From Spirochaetaceae bacterium (lineage in GTDB: Bacteria > Spirochaetota > Spirochaetia > CADAEX01), in the NCBI GenBank assembly GCA_009778835.1, contig WRFK01000098.1:1-6163 (forward strand): a DNA stretch of 6,163 nucleotides, given 5' to 3'. The translations under genes were made by a program, and so were the position numbers. The first letter of the stretch is position 1. Each line of letters opens with the position of its first letter. This document shows positions 1 to 4,622 of this stretch, piece by piece. The notes beneath the pieces are model-generated. The model had not been told where the DNA came from, did not search any database, and saw nothing but the letters and a program-made list of their open reading frames with translations.

Positions 1-165
1 ATCCCCAACAACTACACGGTAACCGTTGCGACCTTGTAGTTTTCTAATATCGCCTTCAGGCGGTTCGCTTTCTAGTTTATCAAGCGCAGAAGCTATACGG
101 CTTTTATGTGGTTCGTTTAATTTAAGGAATTGCTTTCTTGCCTCTTTGTTTAATTCAACTCTCAT
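1..165 (-). CDS. RelE/ParE-family toxin, N-terminal part (runs off window edge)
   Basis: Reading the minus strand from the ATG at 165-163 gives 55 codons, open to the window edge. It begins MRVELNKEARKQFLKLNE and contains KLQGRNGYRVVVGD at residues 42-55. This is the usual opening of a RelE-superfamily toxin: a helix pair (about residues 5-32), then the strand segment with the L-x-G-x-x-GYRVxVGDYR pattern. Family members are ribosome-dependent mRNA interferases or, in the ParE branch, gyrase poisons. About 30 residues, including the C-terminal catalytic strand, lie outside the window, so activity and exact subfamily cannot be judged. A GGAGAGG sequence about 11 bases upstream, inside the preceding antitoxin tail, can serve as the ribosome site. 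The start lies only 3 bases after that tail's stop, which suggests translational coupling. No complete antitoxin gene lies upstream. Confidence 0.85.
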   Translation of the reverse strand, partial: MRVELNKEARKQFLKLNEPHKSRIASALDKLESEPPEGDIRKLQGRNGYRVVVGD

Positions 166-168
166 GCC

Positions 169-207
169 TTATATTTCCTCTCCGGTATCATTCATTTTAA
201 ACCATTC
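169..207 (-). pseudogene. C-terminal remnant of an antitoxin, upstream of relE
   Basis: The frame reads EWFKMNDTGEEI followed by TAA at 171-169. Ten of these residues plus the stop match the end of the ORF at 2371-1952 (FKMNDTGEEI), where they form the C-terminus of an XRE-type regulator. Over these 33 bases the two copies differ at four positions, all third bases of codons. Upstream the frame stays open only to a TAG at 243-241, and the intervening residues do not resemble an XRE domain, so the rest of the antitoxin is missing. It is best read as the tail of an antitoxin once cotranscribed with the relE-like gene that follows. A very short translated peptide (MNDTGEEI from 195) that merely couples relE translation is an alternative. 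Confidence 0.6.
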
Positions 208-266
208 CGGGCTTAAAGAAAAGTAGATTATATCTCCTCTCTACCGTCGATTTGATAATACCCATT

Positions 267-668
267 TCAGCAGGCATTTTCCTGCTGGTATATTGCAGTA
301 AGGGAATCCTGTAAAACCTGTGAAAAGTTTATATGTTTATTTTCTGCAAATGTATTAAGCCAAGCAGGAATAGTAAGGTTTTTCCGTACTGCTTTATTCC
401 CATATTTTTCAGTATAAGCAGCCATATCTAAAACAAGCATACTTATAAATCCGCCCTTCTCTGGTTTTATTTTTTTTATAGAACTTGCTTTCGGGATAGG
501 TTTACCGTCTTCAAGTTCTGTAAGCACCCACCCAGAAGCAGCGTCTACTCCCATAAGGATAGCGTCGGCAAGAGTATTACCGCCAGTTGCACAGCCCGGA
601 AGATCAGGGACTTCAACGGCATAGCCCCCCTCGCCTTCATAGAAAACCGCAGGATATGTAAGTTTCAT
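267..668 (-). CDS. hicB: HicB-family antitoxin with ribbon-helix-helix tail (no intact HicA)
   Basis: This 133-residue protein starts MKLTYPAVFYEGEGGYAVEV, the partially degraded RNase-H-like HicB fold that caps HicA. Typical family signatures are the P-DLPGCATGGNTLADA stretch at about residues 21-36 and the D-AASGWVLTELEDGKPIPK stretch at about 42-60. A C-terminal segment, about residues 96-127 (NLTIPAWLNTFAE then INFSQVLQDSL), looks like the ribbon-helix-helix DNA-binding part found in this longer HicB class. In intact modules it neutralises HicA, a small mRNA-cleaving toxin, and represses its own operon. An AGGAG sequence 7 bases before the ATG supports the start. The ribosome site overlaps the stop codon of a hicA remnant directly upstream, so the original hicA-hicB order is still visible although the toxin is gone. 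The residues after the last helix (IYQQENAC) may be a drifted tail. Confidence 0.88.
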   Translation of the reverse strand: MKLTYPAVFYEGEGGYAVEVPDLPGCATGGNTLADAILMGVDAASGWVLTELEDGKPIPKASSIKKIKPEKGGFISMLVLDMAAYTEKYGNKAVRKNLTIPAWLNTFAENKHINFSQVLQDSLTAIYQQENAC

Positions 669-678
669 ATAAATACTC

Positions 679-723
679 CTATTTTTTTATTCCAGCCTGT
701 TTCAAGAATTGTCTCTGTATGGA
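679..723 (-). pseudogene. hicA: hicA toxin remnant (C-terminal end only)
   Basis: In the frame ending with TAG at 681-679 the minus strand reads SIQRQFLKQAGIKK then stop. The LKQAGIK ending is the usual C-terminus of HicA toxins and matches FKQAGIK, the end of the hicA pseudogene at 1899-1720. It sits exactly where a hicA should be: its stop codon overlaps the AGGAG ribosome site of the hicB at 668. The part upstream of about 711-723 is overlapped by the 3' end of the 72-residue gene in another frame, and no double-stranded RNA-binding-like HicA core or GSHH motif is present. It is called from a short match plus position, so the 5' boundary is uncertain. Confidence 0.55.
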
Positions 724-920
724 GTTGTATATTTTGGGACTATACCAAGTTTGGAAAAAGTAGACCGCGCGCCTTCATTGTAATATGCTGTTCGTTCTTC
801 TGGCGTCATGTCTTTTATTTCGTCATAAATCATAAGCCGTATTGCATGAATTTTTCTAAGTGGCATTGGCTCGTTAATAATATCAGGGTCATTCATGTAA
901 TCGTCAAGGGTTTTATTCAT
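702..920 (-). CDS. Small conserved-looking hypothetical protein (72 residues) coupled to hicB
   Basis: The product is 72 residues with no signal peptide or membrane segment. It is acidic at the start (TLDDYMNDPDI), with a central helical block (PLRKIHAIRLMIYDEIKD) and then MTPEERTAYYNEGA and a short tail. I do not recognise a named domain. The overall pattern, a DxDxIxEPMxLRxIHAIR opening and a MTPEExxAYYN centre, is one I associate from memory with small uncharacterised proteins in toxin-antitoxin neighbourhoods. Its ATG overlaps the stop of the upstream hicB as ATGA (920-917), and it has no good ribosome site of its own, so it is probably translated by coupling to that antitoxin. A third component or accessory of that module is possible but not shown. 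Its last codons overlap a hicA remnant in another frame, so its natural C-terminus may have been replaced. Confidence 0.7.
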   Translation of the reverse strand: MNKTLDDYMNDPDIINEPMPLRKIHAIRLMIYDEIKDMTPEERTAYYNEGARSTFSKLGIVPKYTTPYRDNS

Positions 921-1270
921 ATTTTTTCATTACTTAACCTGTAAAGGGCATATTGATTAAGAGATATGCCTTCTTTTTCTGCTTCCATAGCAAGATGAGC
1001 ATGAAGGCTTTTGGGAATACGTACAACAAATTTGCCACTGTATTGAGACTCCTCAATAGGCTCTGGAACAGTAAAGCCGTTTTCAAGTTTAGTTTCAATC
1101 CAACCTTTCATTGCTTCTTGAATATTTTCAAATGCCTCTGTATATGTGTCTCCATAGCTCATACAGCCATCAAATTCTTTTACGGTTGCAAAGTAATATG
1201 ATCCACTTTCATCTGTAAGATGCTGAATAACAATATGATATGGCAGATTAAGATATTTTTTTACATTCAT
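917..1270 (-). CDS. hicB: HicB-family antitoxin with Arc/RHH-type C-terminus (solitary)
   Basis: This 117-residue protein has the HicB core: LNLPYHIVIQ, then DESGSYYFATVKEFDGCMSY at about residues 20-39, then GDTYTEAFENIQEAMKGWIE at about 40-59. The C-terminal ribbon-helix-helix segment is SGKFVVRIPKSLHAHLAMEA followed by EGISLNQYALYRL (about residues 78-112). That is the classic two-part HicB: an antitoxin domain plus a DNA-binding tail for autoregulation. A GGGG-rich ribosome site (AAGGGG) lies 6-8 bases before the ATG. Only 37 bases separate it from the upstream hicB (stop at 1308), and those bases hold no hicA, so no toxin partner is adjacent. It overlaps the next gene by 4 bases. It may be a solitary repressor, an anti-addiction antitoxin, or a leftover. 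Confidence 0.9.
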   Translation of the reverse strand: MNVKKYLNLPYHIVIQHLTDESGSYYFATVKEFDGCMSYGDTYTEAFENIQEAMKGWIETKLENGFTVPEPIEESQYSGKFVVRIPKSLHAHLAMEAEKEGISLNQYALYRLSNEKI

Positions 1271-1307
1271 AAATAACCCCTTTTATCTTTCGCCAATACG
1301 TTCAAGA

Positions 1308-1709
1308 CTAAAAAGCTATGCTTAATTCTCGCCCATATACACGCGCGATTTTTTCCAATGTTTTAACCGTTGGGTTTGCTTTTCGGGGATTTTCAAGTCT
1401 CTGGTATGCTTGATATGACAATCCAAGTTTTCTGGCTATATCGGTTTGACTTTGCTCTCCTCTGAGTTCCCGAAGCCTTAACGATAAAACAATATGACTT
1501 GCGACAGTTATTGGATAACCTTTTTTGTACTTAGGCGGCGGAACTGAAAAGCCTCTGGAAATATCGGATTCCAGACAACCTTCAAGGGCTTCCTTTGCCA
1601 TTGTAAGTGCTTCTTCGTGAGAAAAACCACAAGTTACAATGTTTGGCATATCTGGAAATTGAGCGATAAATTCTTTTCCCTCTTTTTCGATAGTACAGTA
1701 ATAAACCAT
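1308..1709 (-). CDS. hicB: HicB-family antitoxin with XRE helix-turn-helix
   Basis: The 133-residue product has a HicB core at about residues 1-60 (YCTIEKEGKEFIAQFPDMPN, then GFSHEEALTMAKEALEGCLE). A C-terminal XRE/Cro-type helix-turn-helix spans about residues 76-128, with the recognition region QTDIARKLGLSYQAYQRLEN. In this HicB class the HTH binds the operon's promoter and the core inhibits HicA. It follows the hicA pseudogene by 10 bases, and its AGAGG ribosome site overlaps the hicA stop region, so the two are one transcript from the promoter at 1934-1906. The gene itself looks full length and undamaged even though its toxin is interrupted. The alternative of an unrelated XRE regulator is unlikely given the N-terminal domain and the order. 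Confidence 0.92.
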   Translation of the reverse strand: MVYYCTIEKEGKEFIAQFPDMPNIVTCGFSHEEALTMAKEALEGCLESDISRGFSVPPPKYKKGYPITVASHIVLSLRLRELRGEQSQTDIARKLGLSYQAYQRLENPRKANPTVKTLEKIARVYGRELSIAF

Positions 1710-1719
1710 AATTAACCTC

Positions 1720-1899
1720 TTACTTAATTCCTGCTTGCTTAAAGATTATTTTAGCAAGATTACCAATGTCTTTGTTTCCATGAAAAGGAATGGAAACACT
1801 ACGACAACCGTCTTTAATGAAAACATGGTGAGAGCCAGTAATGCGATCAAGAACTCACCCATGCTCTTTAAGTTTTTTCATCACTTCTTTGGCTGTCAT
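1720..1899 (-). pseudogene. hicA: hicA mRNA-interferase toxin, interrupted by an in-frame TGA
   Basis: From the ATG at 1899-1897 the frame runs 59 codons to TAA at 1722-1720. It reads MTAKEVMKKLKEHG, then TGA at 1857-1855, then VLDRITGSHHVFIKDG, then CRSVSIPFHGNKDIGNLAKI and a FKQAGIK end. Apart from the TGA, this is a complete HicA of normal length. HicA proteins almost always have Trp or another aromatic residue after the HG at this spot, so a single TGG to TGA change explains the stop. The GSHH motif carrying the catalytic histidine is intact, as is the C-terminal helix, which suggests the lesion is recent. No ATG, GTG or TTG just after the stop offers an obvious restart. The intact hicB follows 10 bases downstream. 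Stop readthrough or a sequencing error are the alternatives. Confidence 0.88.
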
Positions 1900-1900
1900 A

Positions 1901-1926
1901 ACAATAGTGTACAACATATATATTGT
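1901..1926. promoter_or_regulatory. Candidate HicB operator (inverted repeat over the -10)
   Basis: A perfect 6-base inverted repeat, ACAATA at 1901-1906 and TATTGT at 1921-1926, flanks the -10 element, with 14 bases between the arms. HicB antitoxins usually bind palindromes that overlap their own promoter, and the HicB encoded just downstream carries an XRE domain able to do so. The half-sites are short and AT-rich, so chance is possible. Confidence 0.4.
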
Positions 1927-1934
1927 AATGTCAA
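1906..1934 (-). promoter_or_regulatory. Sigma-70-type promoter for hicA-hicB
   Basis: On the minus strand TTGACA (1934-1929) is followed after exactly 17 bases by TACACT (1911-1906). The -35 is a perfect consensus and the -10 matches 4 of 6. The expected start of transcription, 6-7 bases beyond the -10, falls on the ATG of hicA (1899), which has no Shine-Dalgarno sequence. This is a sequence-based prediction. Confidence 0.75.
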
Positions 1935-1951
1935 GAGACTTTTATGTGTGG

Positions 1952-2371
1952 CTATATTTCCTCGCCTGTGTCATTCATTTTAAATACAGCGTTAAAAGTA
2001 CAGTTGAGAACTACTGCTATTTCTTTTAAATCCTTCTCAGAAAAGTTATCACGAGATATTTTGTTTGATAGGTTAGGTTGTGATTGTCCTGTTTCCTTGA
2101 TATAGGATGAGTTCTGAGTCCAAACATTTTCAAGGTATTGAATGAATGTTTCTTTTTGTGGGTGCTTAATTTGAATCTCAGAAAATATTTCTCTTGCAAT
2201 TTGTTCTGCTTCATAGCGGCGTTGTTTTTTGCCCTCTGCAATTATTCCTGTTGACCGTGCAATGTCATACTTGTGCGATGTTTCATTCCAAAAGCGGACA
2301 TACCATATAAGACCGTTTTGGGTTTTTTTCTTGAATAAAGTAAAAGGTTTTCGTGATTTTATCGGGTGCAT
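1952..2371 (-). CDS. Fused ORF: N-terminus of a tyrosine integrase joined to C-terminal half of an XRE antitoxin/regulator
   Basis: The ORF has 139 codons. Residues 1 to about 92 read RKPFTLFKKKTQNGLIWYVR, then FWNETSHKYDIARSTGI, then FIQYLENVWTQNSSYIKE. This is the opening of a phage-type tyrosine recombinase: the strand-rich arm-binding start plus the beginning of the core-binding SAM-like domain. From about residue 94 it becomes TGQSQPNLSNKISRDNFSEK followed by IAVVLNCTFNAVFKMNDTGEEI-type sequence, which is the recognition helix and tail of a small XRE regulator missing its first ~25 residues. The catalytic recombinase domain (R..HxxR..Y) is absent, so it cannot recombine DNA, and the HTH is incomplete. 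The start has a strong AAGGAG (2382-2377) 5 bases upstream. It probably arose by deletion between an integrase gene and an antitoxin gene. Whether the product is made or useful is unknown; it is effectively a gene relic with an open frame. Confidence 0.75.
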   Translation of the reverse strand: MHPIKSRKPFTLFKKKTQNGLIWYVRFWNETSHKYDIARSTGIIAEGKKQRRYEAEQIAREIFSEIQIKHPQKETFIQYLENVWTQNSSYIKETGQSQPNLSNKISRDNFSEKDLKEIAVVLNCTFNAVFKMNDTGEEI

Positions 2372-2380
2372 ATCGACTCC

Positions 2381-2449
2381 TTATTTCAAAAGTGTAACTT
2401 TTGATTTTTTGCGTGATATGCTTCCCGTTTTCGGGTCAGCTTGTTGAAG
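2381..2449 (-). pseudogene. Possible C-terminal remnant of a small gene preceding the integrase
   Basis: Between TAG (2452-2450) and TAA (2383-2381) the frame reads LQQADPKTGSISRKKSKV then TLLK. Its stop is immediately followed by the ribosome site of the integrase-derived ORF, the arrangement expected of the gene just upstream in the same operon. The composition is basic and coding-like (ADPKTGS...RKK), and it could be the end of an excisionase-like or other phage protein. There is no start codon and no recognised domain, so this is tentative. Confidence 0.3.
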
Positions 2450-2451
2450 CT
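2424..2451. repeat. Two adjacent small inverted repeats next to the tRNA
   Basis: CCCG-TTTT-CGGG (2424-2435) and AGCTT-GTTG-AAGCT (2438-2451) are perfect short palindromes about 30-60 bases past the 3' end of tRNA-Leu. Neither is followed by a T-run on the minus strand, so they do not form a classic terminator. They could help end or process the tRNA transcript, or be binding sites left from the integrated element. Confidence 0.35.
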
Positions 2452-2482
2452 ATCTTTCTACAACATAAAGAATTATTTTATA

Positions 2483-2565
2483 TGCGGCGAAAAGGACTTG
2501 AACCTTCACGGGGGCACCCCACTAGCCCCTCAAGCTAGCGTGTCTACCAATTTCACCATCGCCGC
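2483..2565 (-). tRNA. tRNA-Leu, anticodon GAG
   Basis: The minus strand folds as a class II tRNA of 83 bases. The acceptor stem is GCGGCGA with TCGCCGC (7 pairs), followed by discriminator A at 2483. The D-arm is GTG...CAC with the AAATTGGTAGA loop. The anticodon stem is CTAGC/GCTAG with loop TTGAGGG, giving anticodon GAG (2531-2529). A long variable arm (GGGG...CCCC) is typical of leucine, and the T-arm is GAAGG-TTCAAGT-CCTTT. It decodes CUC and CUU leucine codons. The 3' CCA is not encoded (ATAT follows), so a CCA-adding enzyme is needed. Its 3' end faces the truncated integrase, as at a tRNA-integrated element. Confidence 0.97.
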
Positions 2566-2578
2566 AAGTACGAATTGC

Positions 2579-2607
2579 ATTTTATATACCTGAAAAAAAA
2601 TTGTCAA
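2579..2607 (-). promoter_or_regulatory. Promoter of tRNA-Leu
   Basis: TTGACA (2607-2602) and TAAAAT (2584-2579) are separated by 17 bases that include a run of eight T. Transcription should begin near 2572, about 7 bases before the mature 5' end of the tRNA. This shows that the tRNA has its own promoter and does not depend on read-through from pepF. Confidence 0.8.
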
Positions 2608-2825
2608 CGCCCTGCAATTATTTTTTTGGAATAAAAGCAAATCTGTTTATAAACCACAGTGTTATATAACCCATTCAAGTTTATCCAGAATGATGCTATG
2701 GAACGAAGGTAAATCTATACATAAACCCTCTGGATTACCCCGAATAAACTTACAGAGCGATGGATTCCACTCTACAATAGAAAGACTGATAAAACCTTCG
2801 GGGTACATAGATGGCTTCGCCTAAA
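2608..2825. other. Non-coding spacer with several competing inverted repeats
   Basis: No convincing gene lies between pepF and the tRNA promoter. The stretch holds perfect inverted repeats: TACCCCGAA (2736-2744) with TTCGGGGTA (2797-2805), AAGTTTAT (2677-2684) with ATAAACTT (2744-2751), ATCCAGA (2683-2689) with TCTGGAT (2729-2735), and CGAAGGT (2704-2710) with ACCTTCG (2794-2800). Several are mutually exclusive, or would make a pseudoknot. The plus strand is also open from upstream of 2690 to a TAA at 2822-2824 (44 codons from ATG), without a ribosome site. No T-run follows any stem, so a standard terminator for pepF is not visible. It may be a structured 3' untranslated region, a small RNA, or a degraded repeat element. 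Confidence 0.5.
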
Positions 2826-4622
2826 TCATAAAGCCAAAGTTTTCTTAAGGGTTTCGATCAACACAGAAAATTTAGCAAGCGCGGCATTTACAGGCTCGGG
2901 CGACTCCATATCTATTCCTGCAAGCTTTAATGATTCAAGCGGATATTTTGAGCCTCCGGATTTTAAAAATCCAAGATAATCATTCTTCTCTTTTTCTCCG
3001 CCATTTATAACTCTTTCCGATAGAGCGATTGCTGCAGAAAGGCCTGTTGCATATTTATATACATAAAAAGCTCTGTAAAAATGGGGGATTCTTAAGCCCT
3101 CAAGATCGCTTACTGTTTCAAGTATTGTCTGCGGACCAAAATAATCTTTAAGCAGATTTCTGTATGTAGTTCTTAAAGTTTCAAGAGTTATTGGAGTCCC
3201 TTTTTCTGCCATATCGTGCACTTTGTACTCAAATTCCGCAAACATGGTCTGCCTGAAAATAGTTGCAATAATATCATCTATCTGCTTGCATAAAAGATAT
3301 GCTTTCATACTGCTGTTTTCCGCTTTTCCAAGAAGATAGAGTGCTAAAAGTTGCTCATTGAAAGTGGAAGCAACTTCTGCTTCAAAGATGGTATAACCAT
3401 AATGCTGAAAAGGGTTACTTCTCGTGCTATACCACGAATGCATTGAATGGCCCCCTTCATGAGTAAGGGTAAAAACATCGCGCAAAACATCTTCCTTAAA
3501 ATTCATCAGTATATAAGGCTCTCCTGTATATGAGCCTGCTGAAAATGCACCTGAGCGTTTACCTTTATTCTCATATCTGTCCACCCAGCCATCTAAAAAG
3601 CCGTTACGCAAAGTGTTGCAATATTCATCTCCAAGAATGGAGAGCGATTCTGTAACTTCGCTAACAGCCTGTTCGTACGAGTGTTTTACTTTTATTTCGC
3701 TTACAAGAGGGACATAGACATCATACAGATGAAGAGCATCAATCTTTAAAACCTCTTTTCTTAATTCATAATATTTATGCAGCTCTCCCAAATTATTCCT
3801 AACACATGATATTAAATTATCATAAACAGATTCAGGTACTTTATCTGGAAAAAGAGCCTGGCTGCGGCAAGAGTTATGCTTCCTTATCTTTGAATGGTAG
3901 ACATCAAGATGTATACTTCCTGCATAAAGAGCTGCAAGAGTGTGTTTGTGATTATCATATAAATTATAAAATTTATCATATGCTGCTTTTCTTACACTTC
4001 TATCCTGATCAATCAAAAAAGATGAAAAAGTAGATTGTGATAAAGGTTTTTCCCCATCCTTTGTGAATATGGTCCCAAAATCCATGTCAACATCTGTTAA
4101 AACAGAGAAAGTTTTTTTTGCTGTCTGGCAAGACTCTGCCTGGAGAGCAAGCAGCTTTTCTTCGTTATCCGAGAGAATATAAGGTTTGAATCTTAAAAGT
4201 TTATTAAGAAGAATATGGAATGGTTTTATTCTCTCATGTTCAAGGAATTTCGCCATTGTATTATTGGGTATAGATGTGATTTCCGGAGTTATAAAACTTG
4301 TTTCTGCTTCTCCTTTTGTTGCAGCTGTCATGTATCTTGCCATTCTTTCCTGATTCTTGTTATCGCTGCTATCCTCGCTGTATTTTAGTTGCGCATAGCT
4401 TCCAAGTTTTTCTTCTGTTAATCCAAGTCTGTTTAGATATTCCAGGCAATCTGCCAGATTATCTGCAGATGATGCAAGTATATTTTTATATTTTGCAGCT
4501 TCGTCAATCAGTTTGTTAAATTCAACAAGTTCTTTTTCCCACTCTTCTTCTGATTTAAACAAAGAGTCAAGGTTCCATTTGTCCGATTCTTTTATATCTT
4601 TTCTTTCAGGTATTTTATTCAT
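2826..4622 (-). CDS. pepF: Oligoendopeptidase F (M3B zinc metallopeptidase)
   Basis: This 598-residue cytoplasmic peptidase has the normal length for the PepF family, which hydrolyses peptides of about 6-20 residues into shorter ones. The N-terminal helical half (about residues 1-200) starts with the family's W-DLSxLF-like pattern (KWNLDSLFKSEEEWE). The metallopeptidase domain carries the zinc motif HEGGH at residues 388-392, with the two histidines and catalytic Glu389. The third zinc ligand is probably Glu416 in FEAEVASTFNE. Residues 514-527 (HFYRAFYVYKYATG) match the conserved substrate-binding block of M3B enzymes. There is no signal peptide. The ATG overlaps the rdgB stop by one base (TAATG), and GGAG lies 6 bases before it. 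It is therefore the distal gene of an rdgB-pepF unit. All catalytic positions that I can place are present, so it should be active. Confidence 0.96.
   Translation of the reverse strand: MNKIPERKDIKESDKWNLDSLFKSEEEWEKELVEFNKLIDEAAKYKNILASSADNLADCLEYLNRLGLTEEKLGSYAQLKYSEDSSDNKNQERMARYMTAATKGEAETSFITPEITSIPNNTMAKFLEHERIKPFHILLNKLLRFKPYILSDNEEKLLALQAESCQTAKKTFSVLTDVDMDFGTIFTKDGEKPLSQSTFSSFLIDQDRSVRKAAYDKFYNLYDNHKHTLAALYAGSIHLDVYHSKIRKHNSCRSQALFPDKVPESVYDNLISCVRNNLGELHKYYELRKEVLKIDALHLYDVYVPLVSEIKVKHSYEQAVSEVTESLSILGDEYCNTLRNGFLDGWVDRYENKGKRSGAFSAGSYTGEPYILMNFKEDVLRDVFTLTHEGGHSMHSWYSTRSNPFQHYGYTIFEAEVASTFNEQLLALYLLGKAENSSMKAYLLCKQIDDIIATIFRQTMFAEFEYKVHDMAEKGTPITLETLRTTYRNLLKDYFGPQTILETVSDLEGLRIPHFYRAFYVYKYATGLSAAIALSERVINGGEKEKNDYLGFLKSGGSKYPLESLKLAGIDMESPEPVNAALAKFSVLIETLKKTLAL

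Noticed and set aside
26..226. 66-codon plus-strand ORF
   Set aside because: It is antisense to the relE start and the antitoxin tail, both of which show clear family signatures on the minus strand; no ribosome site.
953..1201. 82-codon plus-strand ORF
   Set aside because: It is the complement of a well-supported HicB gene; composition rich in Phe/Cys typical of a shadow frame.
1271..1307. Possible toxin tail (LERIGER then stop) before the hicB at 1270
   Set aside because: The match to a HicA ending is too short and lacks the KQAG pattern; chance is as likely.
1735..2029. Overlapping plus-strand ORFs of 82 and 62 codons
   Set aside because: They lie over the hicA pseudogene, its promoter and the XRE tail on the minus strand and show no family features.
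1..2450. Integron cassette array or CRISPR array
   Set aside because: The gaps between modules are mostly 3-40 bases with no recurring attC-like sites, and there are no regularly spaced repeats. The recombinase fragment is a phage-type tyrosine integrase next to a tRNA.
2424..2451. Intrinsic terminator after tRNA-Leu
   Set aside because: The two hairpins are short and lack a following T-run on the minus strand; kept only as inverted repeats.
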